Made by a program: the position numbers and the translations under genes
Notes under the pieces: generated by a model
The model's input: the letters and a program-made list of their open reading frames with translations, nothing else
Told to the model about the DNA's origin: nothing
Database searches by the model: none
NCBI RefSeq assembly: GCF_014649335.1
Contig: NZ_BMSV01000001.1
Coordinates: 62,001-126,000, forward strand
DNA length: 64,000 bases
From: Streptomyces roseolilacinus
Lineage (GTDB): Bacteria > Actinomycetota > Actinomycetes > Streptomycetales > Streptomycetaceae
Direction of reading: 5' to 3'
Part shown: positions 47,573-56,370 of the stretch, piece after piece
How positions within the stretch are numbered: the stretch's first letter is position 1
Layout: every line of letters begins with the position of its first letter

Positions 47573-47680
47573 GGGCTGCCCCACAGGAATCGCTGGCCAT
47601 CTCAGCCCCACACCCTAGTCGCGCCGCTCCCCTGGTGTGGGACACCCCGGAGCGTCGCACGGTTCCACCGAAAGGTGCTT

Positions 47681-48949
47681 CTACCCCCGATACGGGGGAA
47701 ACCGCCCGGCCAGCGCGCGTGCCTCGGCGCGTACGGAGGCCGTTTCCGCGTCCGTGCCGAGGGCCGCGGCGAACAGCCGCGCGACGTGTTCCATCTCCGC
47801 GGCGCCCATGCCCTGGGTGGTCACCGCGGCCGTGCCGAAGCGGATGCCGCGGCCGTCCCCGTGCGGCAGGGCGCAGGTGTCCACGACCAGCCCGGCGGCC
47901 GCCAGGCGGGCGCGTGCGGCGCGGCCGTCGACGCCGAGGGGGGCCGGGTCGGCGGTGATCAGGTGGGTGTCCGTGCCGCCGGTCGTCACCGCGAAGCCCA
48001 GCGCGGCCAGCCGCGCGGCGAGGAGGCGAGCGTTCGCCACGACCCGGTGGGCGTACTCCCGGAACCCCGGCGTCGCGGCCTCCCCGAAGGCGACGGCCTT
48101 GGCGGCGACGGTGTGCATCTGGGCGCCGCCCTGCGTGAACGGGAACACCGCCCGGTCGACCCGCTCCGCCAGATCCGCCCCGCACAGCACCATGCCGCCC
48201 CGCGGCCCCCGCAGCACCTTGTGCGTCGTGGCGCAGACCACGTCCGCGTAGGGGACGGGGTTGGGCGCCGCTCCCCCGGCGACCAGGCCGATCGGGTGCG
48301 CCGCGTCGACGATCAGGGCCGCCCCCGCCTCGTCCGCGATGTCGCGGAACTCGGCGTAGTCGAGGTGCCGGGGGTACGAGACGGAACCGCACACGATCGC
48401 CTTCGGCCGGTGCCGGCGGGCCAGGGCGCGCACCTGGTGGTGGTCGACGAGCCCGCTCTCCGCGTCGACGCCGTACGGGACGAAGTCGAACCAGCGCCCC
48501 GAGAAGTTCGCCGGCGACCCGTGCGTGAGGTGGCCCCCGTGGGCGAGCCCCATGGCCAGGACGGTGTCCCCGGGGCGCAGCAGCGCCGCGTACGCCGCCA
48601 GCACGGCGGAGGAGCCCGAGTGGGCCTGCACGTTCGCGTGCTCGGCGCCGAACAGGGCGCACGCCCGCTCCACGGCGAGCCGCTCGGCCGCGTCCGCGTA
48701 CTCGCAGCCGCCGTGGTGGCGGCGGCCCGGGTAGCCCTCGGCGTACTTGTTGGCGAGCCGCGAACCGAGCGCGGCGAGCACGGCGGGCGACGTGAAGTTC
48801 TCCGCGGCGATCAGCTGGAGGCCGTCCTCCTGCCGCCGCGCCTCCCCGTCCAGCACGTCGGCGATCTCGGGGTCCTGCCGGCGCAGCGCGTCGGCGTCCG
48901 GTCCGTAGGCGCCGGCCGGCGCCTCCTCGGCTCCAGCGATGAGGGGCAT
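47681..48949 (-). CDS. glyA2: Serine hydroxymethyltransferase-like protein (GlyA2), active-site variant
   Basis: A 422-residue fold-type I PLP enzyme with clear SHMT features: LQLIAAENFTSP, NKYAEGYPG, VQAHSGSSAVLA, LAHGGHLTHGSP, PLP lysine Lys244 in TTHKVLRGPRGG, and the carboxylate-binding Arg in GRGIRFGTAA. Two segments differ from true SHMT. RYYGGCEY is RHHGGCEY (His78/His79), losing the tyrosine equivalent to E. coli Tyr65, and DMAHxAGL is DAAHPIGL. It may act on another hydroxy amino acid or be specialised in streptomycetes, where a second canonical glyA exists. It lies between the glycosyltransferase and the phosphatase-like gene, all on the minus strand. Confidence 0.85.
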   Translation of the reverse strand: MPLIAGAEEAPAGAYGPDADALRRQDPEIADVLDGEARRQEDGLQLIAAENFTSPAVLAALGSRLANKYAEGYPGRRHHGGCEYADAAERLAVERACALFGAEHANVQAHSGSSAVLAAYAALLRPGDTVLAMGLAHGGHLTHGSPANFSGRWFDFVPYGVDAESGLVDHHQVRALARRHRPKAIVCGSVSYPRHLDYAEFRDIADEAGAALIVDAAHPIGLVAGGAAPNPVPYADVVCATTHKVLRGPRGGMVLCGADLAERVDRAVFPFTQGGAQMHTVAAKAVAFGEAATPGFREYAHRVVANARLLAARLAALGFAVTTGGTDTHLITADPAPLGVDGRAARARLAAAGLVVDTCALPHGDGRGIRFGTAAVTTQGMGAAEMEHVARLFAAALGTDAETASVRAEARALAGRFPPYRG

Positions 48950-49032
48950 CAGTGGCTCCAGGCGCTCCAGGCGTGGGCGGGTCCCCCGGTCCCCTCCACT
49001 GTAGGCCCGGGCCCCGCGGCCCGCCCGGCGGC

Positions 49033-49671
49033 TCAGCGGTGCTCGGGGATCCCCGTCAGGGCGGTCACCACCGGCTCCAGGGCCTGGTTGATCTCGTCGC
49101 CCACCGAGCGGAAGAACGTGATGGGCGCGCCGTACGGGTCGTTCACCTCGTCCGCCTCGGCGCTCGGCGCCAGCAGCCAGCCCCGCAGCGCGGCCGCCGC
49201 CTGCACCAGCGCGTGCGCCCGGGCCACCACGCCGTCGGCCTCCGGGTCGGGCAGCGTCGTCGGGTCTATCGCCCGTACCAGCCGGGTGAACTCCTTCAGG
49301 GTGAAGGTGCGCAGGCCCGCGCTGTGGCCCATCGAGATGACCTGGGCGCGGTGGTCACGGGTGGCCGTGAGCACCAGGTCGGCGCGGATGACGTGCTCGT
49401 CGATCAGCTCCCGGCCGACGAACCCGCTCGCGTCCGCGCCGAAGTCCGCGAGGACCGTCTCGGCGTTCGCCTCCATCGGTGCGCCCTCGTGCCCCCACGT
49501 GCCGGCGCTCTCCACGATCAGGCCGCAGCCGGTCGGGTCGCCGATGCGGTCGTGCAGGGCGTGGCGGGTCAGCCGCTCGGTGATGGGCGAGCGGCAGACG
49601 TTGCCGGTGCTGACGTGGAGGATGCGGAACGTGCTCGCCGTGCCTATGCCACGCCCCTCAGGGGCGGTCAA
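49033..49671 (-). CDS. Low-molecular-weight protein tyrosine phosphatase fold, nucleophile Cys replaced by Ser
   Basis: A 212-residue protein. After a 13-residue lead comes the phosphatase strand and P-loop FRILHVSTGNVCRSPI. The family motif is C-x5-R-(S/T); here the first position is Ser21, with Cys26, Arg27 and Ser28 kept. Without the nucleophilic Cys it should not work as a phosphatase; it may bind phosphoproteins or arsenate/phosphate instead. DLVLTATRDHRAQV and DP motifs (TLPDPEAD) of the family remain. A C-terminal extension of about 35 residues (DEVNDPYGAPITFFRSV) follows. The TTG at 49671 overlaps the sua5 stop (TTGA), so it is translated with TsaC. Confidence 0.85.
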   Translation of the reverse strand: MTAPEGRGIGTASTFRILHVSTGNVCRSPITERLTRHALHDRIGDPTGCGLIVESAGTWGHEGAPMEANAETVLADFGADASGFVGRELIDEHVIRADLVLTATRDHRAQVISMGHSAGLRTFTLKEFTRLVRAIDPTTLPDPEADGVVARAHALVQAAAALRGWLLAPSAEADEVNDPYGAPITFFRSVGDEINQALEPVVTALTGIPEHR

Positions 49672-50315
49672 TTGGCCACCTCGAGGTCGGGTACGACCTT
49701 GCGCAGCTCGTCCGCGGAGAGCGCGCCCGCGCGCAGCAGCACCGGCACGTCCCGCGTGACGTCGACGATCGAGGACGGCACGATGCCCGGGGTCGGGCCG
49801 CCGTCCAGGTACACCGACACGGAGTCGCCGAGCATGCCCTGCGCGGCGTCGCAGTCCTCCGGCGCCGGGTGTCCCGTCAGGTTGGCGGAGGACACCGCCA
49901 TCGGGCCGACGTCGGTGAGCAGCTCGATCGCCACCGGGTGCAGCGGCATGCGGATCGCGACCGTGCCGCGGGTGTCGCCCAGGTCCCACTGGAGGGACGG
50001 CTGGTGCTTGGCGACGAGCGTGAGCGCGCCCGGCCAGAACGCGTCGACGAGCTCCCACGCCTGCTCGGAGAAGTCCGTGACCAGGCCGTGCAGGGTGTTC
50101 GGCGAGCCGATGAGGACGGGGGTGGGCATGTTGCGGCCGCGGCCCTTGGCGTCCAGCAGGTCGGCGACGGCCTCCGGGCTGAAGGCGTCCGCGCCGATGC
50201 CGTAGACGGTGTCCGTCGGCAGCACGACGAGCTCGCCGCGGCGGACGGCGGACGCGGCCTCACGCAGGCCCGTCGAGCGGTCGGTCGCGTCGTTGCAGTC
50301 GTATCGCCGTGCCAT
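49668..50315 (-). CDS. tsaC: Sua5/YrdC/TsaC threonylcarbamoyl-AMP synthase
   Basis: A 215-residue enzyme that makes threonylcarbamoyl-AMP from Thr, bicarbonate and ATP for t6A modification of tRNA. Conserved segments: GELVVLPTDTVYGIG, AKGRGRNMPTPVLIG, WPGALTLV, VAIRMPLHPVA and VGPMAVSSANLTGHPAP. It has no C-terminal Sua5 domain, so it is the short YrdC type. ATG at 50315. The 226 bases before it (50316-50541) hold no gene, only GC-rich spacer and presumably its promoter. The stop overlaps the next gene start. Confidence 0.93.
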   Translation of the reverse strand: MARRYDCNDATDRSTGLREAASAVRRGELVVLPTDTVYGIGADAFSPEAVADLLDAKGRGRNMPTPVLIGSPNTLHGLVTDFSEQAWELVDAFWPGALTLVAKHQPSLQWDLGDTRGTVAIRMPLHPVAIELLTDVGPMAVSSANLTGHPAPEDCDAAQGMLGDSVSVYLDGGPTPGIVPSSIVDVTRDVPVLLRAGALSADELRKVVPDLEVAN

Positions 50316-50541
50316 CAGCGGGCCCTCCCAGTTTCGGTCACTCGGTTCAGCTCCGGGGCGCTCGGGGCCCCGCCGACGGCCGACCGTGCGCGGTCGCCCG
50401 TCCCTCGCGCATTCCGCGCGCTCTTCCGCGCGGTGGCGCGCCCGTTCGGGTCACTCGCTCCGGGTGCCCCGCGGAGCGTCCGCGGGCAGCCGCGGGTGTC
50501 CGGTCCCGCCGTCGGCGCCGGCCCGGTCGGGGACGCCGGTG

Positions 50542-51423
50542 TCATGGCGTCGCCTTGCGGGCCGTCGCGAAGCGGGGCCGGTTGTTCAGGTCGGGGTGGT
50601 CGGCGGCGTCCGTCCAGCCGGCCTCCTCGTTGAAGATCCAGGGCACCTGGCCGCCCTGCGTGTCGGCGTGCTCGACGACGACGAGGCCCCCGGGGCGCAG
50701 CAGCCGGTGCGCGGTGCGCTCGATGCCGCGGATCACGTCGAGGCCGTCCTCGCCGGAGAACAGCGCCATGTCGGGGTCGTGGTCGCGCGCCTCGGGCGCC
50801 ACGTACTCCCACTCGGTGAGCGGGATGTACGGCGGGTTGGAGATGACCAGGTCGACCTGGCCGTCCAGCTCCGGGAGGGCCGACAGGGCGTCGCCGTGGT
50901 GGACGGCGACCCTGGTCCCCTCGGCGTTGCGGCGGGTCCACTCCAGGGCGTCCTCGGACAGCTCCACGGCGTGCACGCGGGAGCGCGGCACCTCCTGGGC
51001 CATGGCGAGGGCGATCGCGCCGGAACCGGAGCACAGGTCGACGATCAGCGGCTCGACGACGTCCATGGCCCGTACGGCGTCTATCGCCCATCCGACGACC
51101 GACTCGGTCTCCGGGCGCGGCACGAAGACGCCGGGGCCCACCTGGAGCTCCAGGTAGCGGAAGAACGCCCGGCCGGTGATGTGCTGGAGCGGCTCGCGGG
51201 CCTCCCGGCGCGCCACGGCCTCCCAGTAGCGGGCGTCGAAGTCGCCGTCCTCGACGCGGTGCAGTTCGCCGCGCTTCACGTTGTGGACGAACGCGGCGAG
51301 CTCCTCCGCGTCGAAACGCGGCGACGGCACGCCGGCGTCGGCCAGGCGCTGGGTGGCCTGGGCGACTTCCGACAGCAGCAGGCTGCGGGGGCTCGGGGTT
51401 CTCCCCCCGAAATTCTGCTGCAC
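50542..51423 (-). CDS. prmC: PrmC (HemK) release-factor glutamine methyltransferase
   Basis: A 293-residue SAM-dependent methyltransferase that methylates the Gln of the GGQ loop in RF1 and RF2. An N-terminal helical domain (LLLSEVAQATQRLADAGV ... QHITGRAFFRYLEL) recognises the release factor. The Rossmann domain has VPRPETESVV, IVDLCSGSGAIAL (SAM loop) and the catalytic NPPY at 196-199. The GTG at 51423 has GGAGGACC upstream. It lies directly downstream of prfA, its substrate's gene, with 54 bases between. Confidence 0.93.
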   Translation of the reverse strand: MQQNFGGRTPSPRSLLLSEVAQATQRLADAGVPSPRFDAEELAAFVHNVKRGELHRVEDGDFDARYWEAVARREAREPLQHITGRAFFRYLELQVGPGVFVPRPETESVVGWAIDAVRAMDVVEPLIVDLCSGSGAIALAMAQEVPRSRVHAVELSEDALEWTRRNAEGTRVAVHHGDALSALPELDGQVDLVISNPPYIPLTEWEYVAPEARDHDPDMALFSGEDGLDVIRGIERTAHRLLRPGGLVVVEHADTQGGQVPWIFNEEAGWTDAADHPDLNNRPRFATARKATP

Positions 51424-51477
51424 GCTGGTCCTCCGGGCTGCTGGGTCGTACGAGGGTGTGGGATTACGGGAACGGGC

Positions 51478-52554
51478 TCACGCGGCGGAGAGCTTCGCGG
51501 CCGCGTCGGCGTCGACGCACGCCTGGATCACGGCGTCCAGCTCCCCGTCGAGCACCTGGTCCAGGTTGTAGGCCTTGAAGCCGACGCGGTGGTCCGAGAT
51601 GCGGTTCTCGGGGTAGTTGTACGTGCGGATCTTCTCCGACCGGTCGACCGTGCGGACCTGGCTGCGGCGGGCGTCCGCGGCGTTCCGCTCGGCCTCCTCC
51701 TGGGCGATCGCGAGGAGCCGGGAGCGCAGGATGCGCAGGGCCTGCTCCTTGTTCTGGAGCTGGCTCTTCTCGTTCTGGCAGGAGGCGACGACACCGGTCG
51801 GCAGGTGCGTGATGCGGACGGCCGAGTCGGTGGTGTTGACGGACTGGCCGCCGGGGCCGGAGGAGCGGTAGACGTCGATGCGCAGATCGTTGGGGTTGAT
51901 CTCGACCTCGACCTCCTCGGCCTCGGGCGTGACGAGGACGCCGGCGGCGGAGGTGTGGATGCGGCCCTGCGACTCGGTGGCGGGCACGCGCTGCACGCGG
52001 TGCACCCCGCCCTCGTACTTCAGCCGCGCCCAGACGCCCTGGCCGGGCTCGGTCGCGCCGTTGCCGCCCTTGGTCTTCACGGCGACCTGGACGTCCTTGT
52101 AGCCGCCCAGCTCGGACTCGGTGGCGTCGATGATCTCGGTCTTCCAGCCGACGCGCTCGGCGTACCGCAGGTACATCCGCAGGAGGTCGCCGGCGAAGAG
52201 GGCGGACTCGTCGCCGCCCGCGCCCGCCTTGATCTCCAGGATGACGTCCTTGTCGTCGCTCGGGTCGCGCGGGACAAGCAGCAGCCGCAGCTTGTCGGTG
52301 AGCTCCTCGCGGCGCTTCTCCAGCTCCTTGACCTCGACGATGAAGTCGGGGTCGTCGGCGGCGAACTCGCGGGCGGTCTCGATGTCGTCACCGGTCTGCT
52401 TCCAGGAGCGGTACGTGGCGACGATCGGGGTCAGCTCGGCGTAGCGCTTGTTGAGCCTGCGCGCGTTGGCCTGGTCGGCGTGGACCGAAGGGTCGGCGAG
52501 CTTCTTCTCGAGGTCGGCGTGCTCGCCGACCAGTTCCTCGACCGCCTCGAACAT
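51478..52554 (-). CDS. prfA: Peptide chain release factor 1
   Basis: A 358-residue class I release factor that reads UAA and [21 protein letters not shown] begins the core. The anticodon-like tripeptide region is [12 protein letters not shown] (PxT variant with Ala in the middle), and the peptidyl-hydrolysis GGQ lies at 235-237 in [17 protein letters not shown]. Length is normal. ATG at 52554. It is followed by prmC in the same operon and preceded by rpmE and a terminator-like hairpin. Confidence 0.97.
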   Translation of the reverse strand: MFEAVEELVGEHADLEKKLADPSVHADQANARRLNKRYAELTPIVATYRSWKQTGDDIETAREFAADDPDFIVEVKELEKRREELTDKLRLLLVPRDPSDDKDVILEIKAGAGGDESALFAGDLLRMYLRYAERVGWKTEIIDATESELGGYKDVQVAVKTKGGNGATEPGQGVWARLKYEGGVHRVQRVPATESQGRIHTSAAGVLVTPEAEEVEVEINPNDLRIDVYRSSGPGGQSVNTTDSAVRITHLPTGVVASCQNEKSQLQNKEQALRILRSRLLAIAQEEAERNAADARRSQVRTVDRSEKIRTYNYPENRISDHRVGFKAYNLDQVLDGELDAVIQACVDADAAAKLSAA

Positions 52555-52632
52555 CGGGGGCTCCTGGAGTGGGGTGTAGATGAGGGGCTGCGGGCGACGG
52601 GACGGTCCGGGGGGAGACCCGGACCCCCGACC

Positions 52633-52650
52633 AAAAAGCCGGCCCCGGCC
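52633..52650 (-). terminator. Intrinsic terminator after rpmE
   Basis: On the minus strand a GC-rich stem GGCCGGGGCCGGC is followed directly by TTTTT (52633-52637), one of the few T-tracts in this window. It lies 37 bases after the rpmE stop and 79 bases before the prfA start. Confidence 0.5.
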
Positions 52651-52686
52651 GTCCGAGGGACGACCGGAGACCGGCGGTACGGCTCT

Positions 52687-52908
52687 CTACTTCTTGGAGC
52701 CGGCAGCCTTGCCGAAGCGGGCCTCGAAGCGGGCCACGCGGCCACCGGTGTCGAGGATCTTCTGCTTGCCCGTGTAGAACGGGTGGCACTCGGAGCAGAC
52801 CTCGGCACGGATGGCGCCGCCGTCGATCGTGCTACGGGTGGTGAACGACGCACCGCAGGTGCAGCTGACCTGGGTCTCGACGTACTCGGGGTGGATGTCG
52901 CGCTTCAA
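52687..52908 (-). CDS. rpmE: 50S ribosomal protein L31, zinc-ribbon (C+) type
   Basis: A 73-residue L31. Cys16 and Cys18 in SCTCG and Cys38 and Cys41 in [15 protein letters not shown] form the zinc site, so this is the C+ form used under zinc sufficiency. ATG at 52908 with GGAG upstream. The gene has its own promoter of SigR type (53012-53037), which fits reports that rpmE responds to thiol-oxidative stress in Streptomyces. Confidence 0.96.
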   Translation of the reverse strand: MKRDIHPEYVETQVSCTCGASFTTRSTIDGGAIRAEVCSECHPFYTGKQKILDTGGRVARFEARFGKAAGSKK

Positions 52909-53011
52909 GGTGTCTCCTAGTTTCGGGAGGGCTCCGGGTCGCCGCCGCGGGATGCGGGTGCGTGAACCGGGGCCGACGTACCAGTCTGCCAGGACCGGCC
53001 GTATCTCCCAA

Positions 53012-53037
53012 AACCGGGGTGGGGCCGCGGGTATTCC
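53012..53037 (-). promoter_or_regulatory. SigR-type promoter of rpmE
   Basis: On the minus strand GGAAT (53033-53037) and GTT (53012-53014) are separated by exactly 18 bases, the SigR consensus GGAAT-N18/19-GTT of Streptomyces disulfide-stress promoters. It is about 105 bases upstream of the rpmE ATG and ends 8 bases before the stop of the preceding gene. rpmE is, from memory, a known SigR target. Confidence 0.75.
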
Positions 53038-53044
53038 GCCCCCC

Positions 53045-54127
53045 TCAGCGGATCACGCCGGCGGCCTGCCCGGTGGCGGTGTCCCGGGTGGCGGAGGCGG
53101 GGACGGGCAGGTCCTGGCGCAGGGCCTGCCACACCTGCTGGGCCTGGGCCTCCACGGGGACGACGCGGTTGGGGTCGGTCTCGTCGTACCGGACCGGCAT
53201 GGTGATCATCTGGACGTCGTCGGCGCCGAGGCCGGACAGGCCGCCGGCGAAGTCGGCGAGCTCCTTGACGCTGTCCAGCTCGGAGTCCGGGGTGATCGTC
53301 TTGGTGGCGGCGTCGGCCAGGCCCCAGAGCCGCTGCGGGCTGGTGAAGACGCCGACCCGCTTGACCTGGTCGATCAGCGCCTTGACGAAGGACTGCTGGA
53401 GCTGGATGCGGCCGAGGTCGCTCTGGTCGCCGACGCCCTTGCGGGTGCGGACGAGGCCGAGGGCCTGCTCGCCGTCGAGGGTGTGGGTGCCGGCGGCGAG
53501 GTCGAGGTGGCTGCTCTCGTCCTCGATGGCCCGCGTGGTGGTCACCCGGACGCCGCCCAGCTCGTCGATGAGCTTCTTGAAGCCGGTGAAGTCGACCTCG
53601 ATGTAGTGGTCCATGCGGATGCCGGACATCTGCTCGACGGTCTTCACGGCGCAGGCGGGGCCGCCGACCTCGTACGCGGTGTTGAACATGGCGCGGTACG
53701 CGGCGGGCTCGCTGCCGCCGTCGCGGCGGGCGCACTCGGGGCGGGTGACCAGCGTGTCGCGCGGGACGGAGACGACGCTCGCCTTCTCGCGGCCCTCGTA
53801 GAGGTGGACGATCATCGCGGTGTCGGAGCGGGCGACGCCCTCGTCGCGGCCGTACGCGCGGTTGGCGCCGGAGCGGGAGTCGGAGCCCAGGACGAGGATG
53901 TCGAGGGAGCCGTCGTCGATGTTCCGCGGGCGGTCGTCGCCGAGCTGGGTGTTGATGTCGACGCTCTCGATGTTGGCGTCGAGCTTCACGTAGGCGAGGC
54001 CCAGTCCGCCCGCGCCGAGGACGGCCAGGGCCGCGACCGACCAGACCACGACGGCCAGGCCGCGCCTGGCGGCCGGTCTGCCGTTCCCGCGCCCGGCGGG
54101 TATGCCGCCCGTGTCCTGCTCGCCCAT
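53045..54127 (-). CDS. LytR-CpsA-Psr family cell-wall glycopolymer ligase
   Basis: A 360-residue membrane-anchored enzyme attaching teichoic-acid-like or other anionic polymers to peptidoglycan. A cytoplasmic Gly/Arg-rich N-terminus is followed by one helix (about 23-46). The extracellular LCP domain has [33 protein letters not shown] with the conserved Arg, and the [25 protein letters not shown] signature, plus [21 protein letters not shown] at 54127. It fits with the WecA-type transferase of this window as start and end of a glycopolymer pathway. Confidence 0.93.
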   Translation of the reverse strand: MGEQDTGGIPAGRGNGRPAARRGLAVVVWSVAALAVLGAGGLGLAYVKLDANIESVDINTQLGDDRPRNIDDGSLDILVLGSDSRSGANRAYGRDEGVARSDTAMIVHLYEGREKASVVSVPRDTLVTRPECARRDGGSEPAAYRAMFNTAYEVGGPACAVKTVEQMSGIRMDHYIEVDFTGFKKLIDELGGVRVTTTRAIEDESSHLDLAAGTHTLDGEQALGLVRTRKGVGDQSDLGRIQLQQSFVKALIDQVKRVGVFTSPQRLWGLADAATKTITPDSELDSVKELADFAGGLSGLGADDVQMITMPVRYDETDPNRVVPVEAQAQQVWQALRQDLPVPASATRDTATGQAAGVIR

Positions 54128-54242
54128 GGTCTCCTCGATCCCCTCGACCCGTGTACTCCCCCGGGTTCCTCAACGGCACCCGGTCAGACGGCGGACCCCG
54201 GCAAAGGGTTGCACGGGGTTCCGCGTGCCCCGGGGAACGCCG

Positions 54243-54271
54243 GTGCCCGCCGTGCGGGGCACGGCGGGCAC
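54243..54271 (-). terminator. Terminator hairpin after the trypsin gene
   Basis: GTGCCCGCCGTGC (54243-54255) and GCACGGCGGGCAC (54259-54271) are perfectly complementary 13-base arms with a GGG loop. It lies between the trypsin-gene stop (54356) and the LytR-type start (54127), both on the minus strand. Confidence 0.75.
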
Positions 54272-54355
54272 AGGGGGGTGCTTCCCGCGGGTCACGGCCG
54301 CCCGGTGGCCCGTACGGGGCCGGGGCGGCCGTGCCGCGGACGGATCTCCGCTCGC

Positions 54356-56128
54356 TCAGCCGAAGAGGTTGAACGCGTTCCAGCCGGAGCCGATCTTGAC
54401 GCGGGGGACGAACGGCGCCGTCGAGGAGCTGCGGCCCTGGTAGAGCCACATCACACCGGCGGAGTCACGGGCCAGCAGGTCGGCCTTGCCGTCGCCGCTG
54501 ACGTCGCCGGTGGCGGCGTACGCGGTGAAGTTCCAGCCGCTGGTGCCGGCCAGGACCCGGTTGGTGAACGTCGCCGTGGCGGTGCCGCGGCCCGGGTACA
54601 CCCACAGGCGGCCCGACGTGTCGCGGGCCAGCATGTCGGCCTTGCCGTCACCGGTGTAGTCGCCCTTGCCGGTGATGGTCATGACGCCCCAGCCCGAGCC
54701 GACGCTCACGCGGGCGCCGAAGGTGCCGTTGCCGCGGCCCGGGTACAGCCACAGGTAGCCGTTGTTGTCCTGCGCGAGCAGGTCGGGCAGCGCGTCGCCG
54801 GACATGTCGCCGGGGACGAGGATGTTCTTCATCGCGCCCCAGCCGGAGCCGACGGTGGACTCGACGAAGCCGTCCTCGCCGTTCCAGTGGAACCGCTTCA
54901 GGACACCGCCGGTCGTGCGGTACAGGTAGTCCTGGAAGCCGTCCCGGTCGAGGTCGGCCTGGCGGACCAGGTTGTAGCCGCTCCAGTCGCCCAGGGAGAC
55001 CCGGCCGCCCAGCGAGGTGCCGCGGGAGTAGTACTCCCACGCCTCGCCGGCCGACGTGCGCGCGAAGAGGTCCGCGCGGCCGTCGAAGTCGAGGTCGCTG
55101 TCGTCGATCCGCGCGTTGACCTGGCCGACGTACGTGCTGGTCTTCGCGTAGACGCTGTACGCGCCCTTCTCGACGCAGTCCTGGACTCCCCACGACACGA
55201 CGCCGGCGATGCGGCCGCCCACGACGAGCGGGCCGCCGGAGTCGCCGTTGCACGGGGAGACCGTGCCGGCGTCCTGGCCGGTGGCGGGGTTGCCGGCGCA
55301 GGCCATCTGGCCCGCGACGAACTCGCCGCCGTAGTAGGACGAGCAGGTGGAGTCGGCCCGCATCGGGACGACGGCCTTCTTCAGCGTCTGCGAGCCGTCG
55401 TCCGAGGTGGAGCTGGTGCGGCCCCAGCCGTAGACCGTGGCGGAGGTGCCGTCCCGGTACGACGCGGTGTCGCCGCTCTGCGTGAGCTGGAGCGACTTGT
55501 ACGGCAGCGCCTCGAACAGGGTGAGGACGGCGACGTCGCCGCCCGTGATCGTGGCGTCGTCGTACGTCGGGCTGATCCACTGGCGGTCCACGCCCACGAC
55601 GCGCCCGCCGTGCAGGTCCACGTCGGTCGGCATCCGGTCGGTGCCGGCGACGACCGCGCCGTTCGCCGCCCAGTCCAGTCCGTACACGCAGTGCGCGGCG
55701 GTGAGGACCTTGTTCGGGGCGACCAGGGAGCCGCCGCAGAAGTAGCCCTCGTCGTCCGCCGCGTCGTCGGTGCCCTTGTCGTCGTAGTAGTGCAGCTGCA
55801 CCATCCACGGCGCTTCGGTGATCGGGGCCGCCGTGCCGCCGATGATGTACGACTCCTTGGCGCCGGAGCCCGTGGTCTCACCGGCCTCCCGCTCCCGCGC
55901 CGGGGCGGTGTCGGCCTCACCGTCGTTGACGTCGGCGACCGAGCCCTTGACGCGGTCCAGCAGGTCGGCCTTGGACGGGGCCTGGACCTTCCCGGCGTTC
56001 TGCTTGGCCGGGGCCGGCGCCACGTCGGCCGCCTGGGCGGGTGCGGCGCCGAGTATCGCACCGCTCAGGGCGAGCGCGGCGGCGGCCGCGGGGAGGGCGG
56101 TGCGTGCCCTCCACTGGGCAGATGTCAC
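54356..56128 (-). CDS. Secreted trypsin-like serine protease with FG-GAP/VCBS repeat domain
   Basis: A 590-residue secreted protein. The signal peptide ends near AQAA (residue 33), then a propeptide (about 34-93) and the mature protease starting IIGGTAAPI. The catalytic triad is His in LTAAHCVYG, Asp in GGDVAVLTL and Ser in CNGDSGGPLV. After about residue 335 a C-terminal domain holds repeated calcium-binding FG-GAP units: DFDGRADLFAR, DRDGFQDYLYR, SGDALPDLLAQ, TGDGKADMLAR and SGDGKADLLAR, each followed by W-x-Y-x-G-R strands; such repeats fold as a propeller. The GTG at 56128 follows GAGAGGAG. Its location between the core genes for LytR and Rho looks like an accessory insertion. Confidence 0.92.
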   Translation of the reverse strand: MTSAQWRARTALPAAAAALALSGAILGAAPAQAADVAPAPAKQNAGKVQAPSKADLLDRVKGSVADVNDGEADTAPAREREAGETTGSGAKESYIIGGTAAPITEAPWMVQLHYYDDKGTDDAADDEGYFCGGSLVAPNKVLTAAHCVYGLDWAANGAVVAGTDRMPTDVDLHGGRVVGVDRQWISPTYDDATITGGDVAVLTLFEALPYKSLQLTQSGDTASYRDGTSATVYGWGRTSSTSDDGSQTLKKAVVPMRADSTCSSYYGGEFVAGQMACAGNPATGQDAGTVSPCNGDSGGPLVVGGRIAGVVSWGVQDCVEKGAYSVYAKTSTYVGQVNARIDDSDLDFDGRADLFARTSAGEAWEYYSRGTSLGGRVSLGDWSGYNLVRQADLDRDGFQDYLYRTTGGVLKRFHWNGEDGFVESTVGSGWGAMKNILVPGDMSGDALPDLLAQDNNGYLWLYPGRGNGTFGARVSVGSGWGVMTITGKGDYTGDGKADMLARDTSGRLWVYPGRGTATATFTNRVLAGTSGWNFTAYAATGDVSGDGKADLLARDSAGVMWLYQGRSSSTAPFVPRVKIGSGWNAFNLFG

Positions 56129-56370
56129 TCAGAACTCCTCTCGGTGTGTGAGCGGGGAGGAGTCCGGCCACCGGGCATCGGGTGGGGCGAAGACGCACGG
56201 CCCACACAACGGCGCGGAGCCGCCCGGTGCTTCAGGGCACGGCTCCGCCAACTCAGTGGGCGTATTCGCTGATACGTTCCCCCCCACTACGACGCGCTGA
56301 TCGTACAACGCGGAACCGCCCCCCGGTCACCGAGGTGAGCGGGGGGCGGTCCGGTACCGCTGAGACGACG

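Noticed and set aside
48952..52920. Long plus-strand open frames opposite the PTP-like, tsaC, prmC and prfA genes
   Set aside because: All are antisense to genes with clear catalytic motifs and normal lengths.
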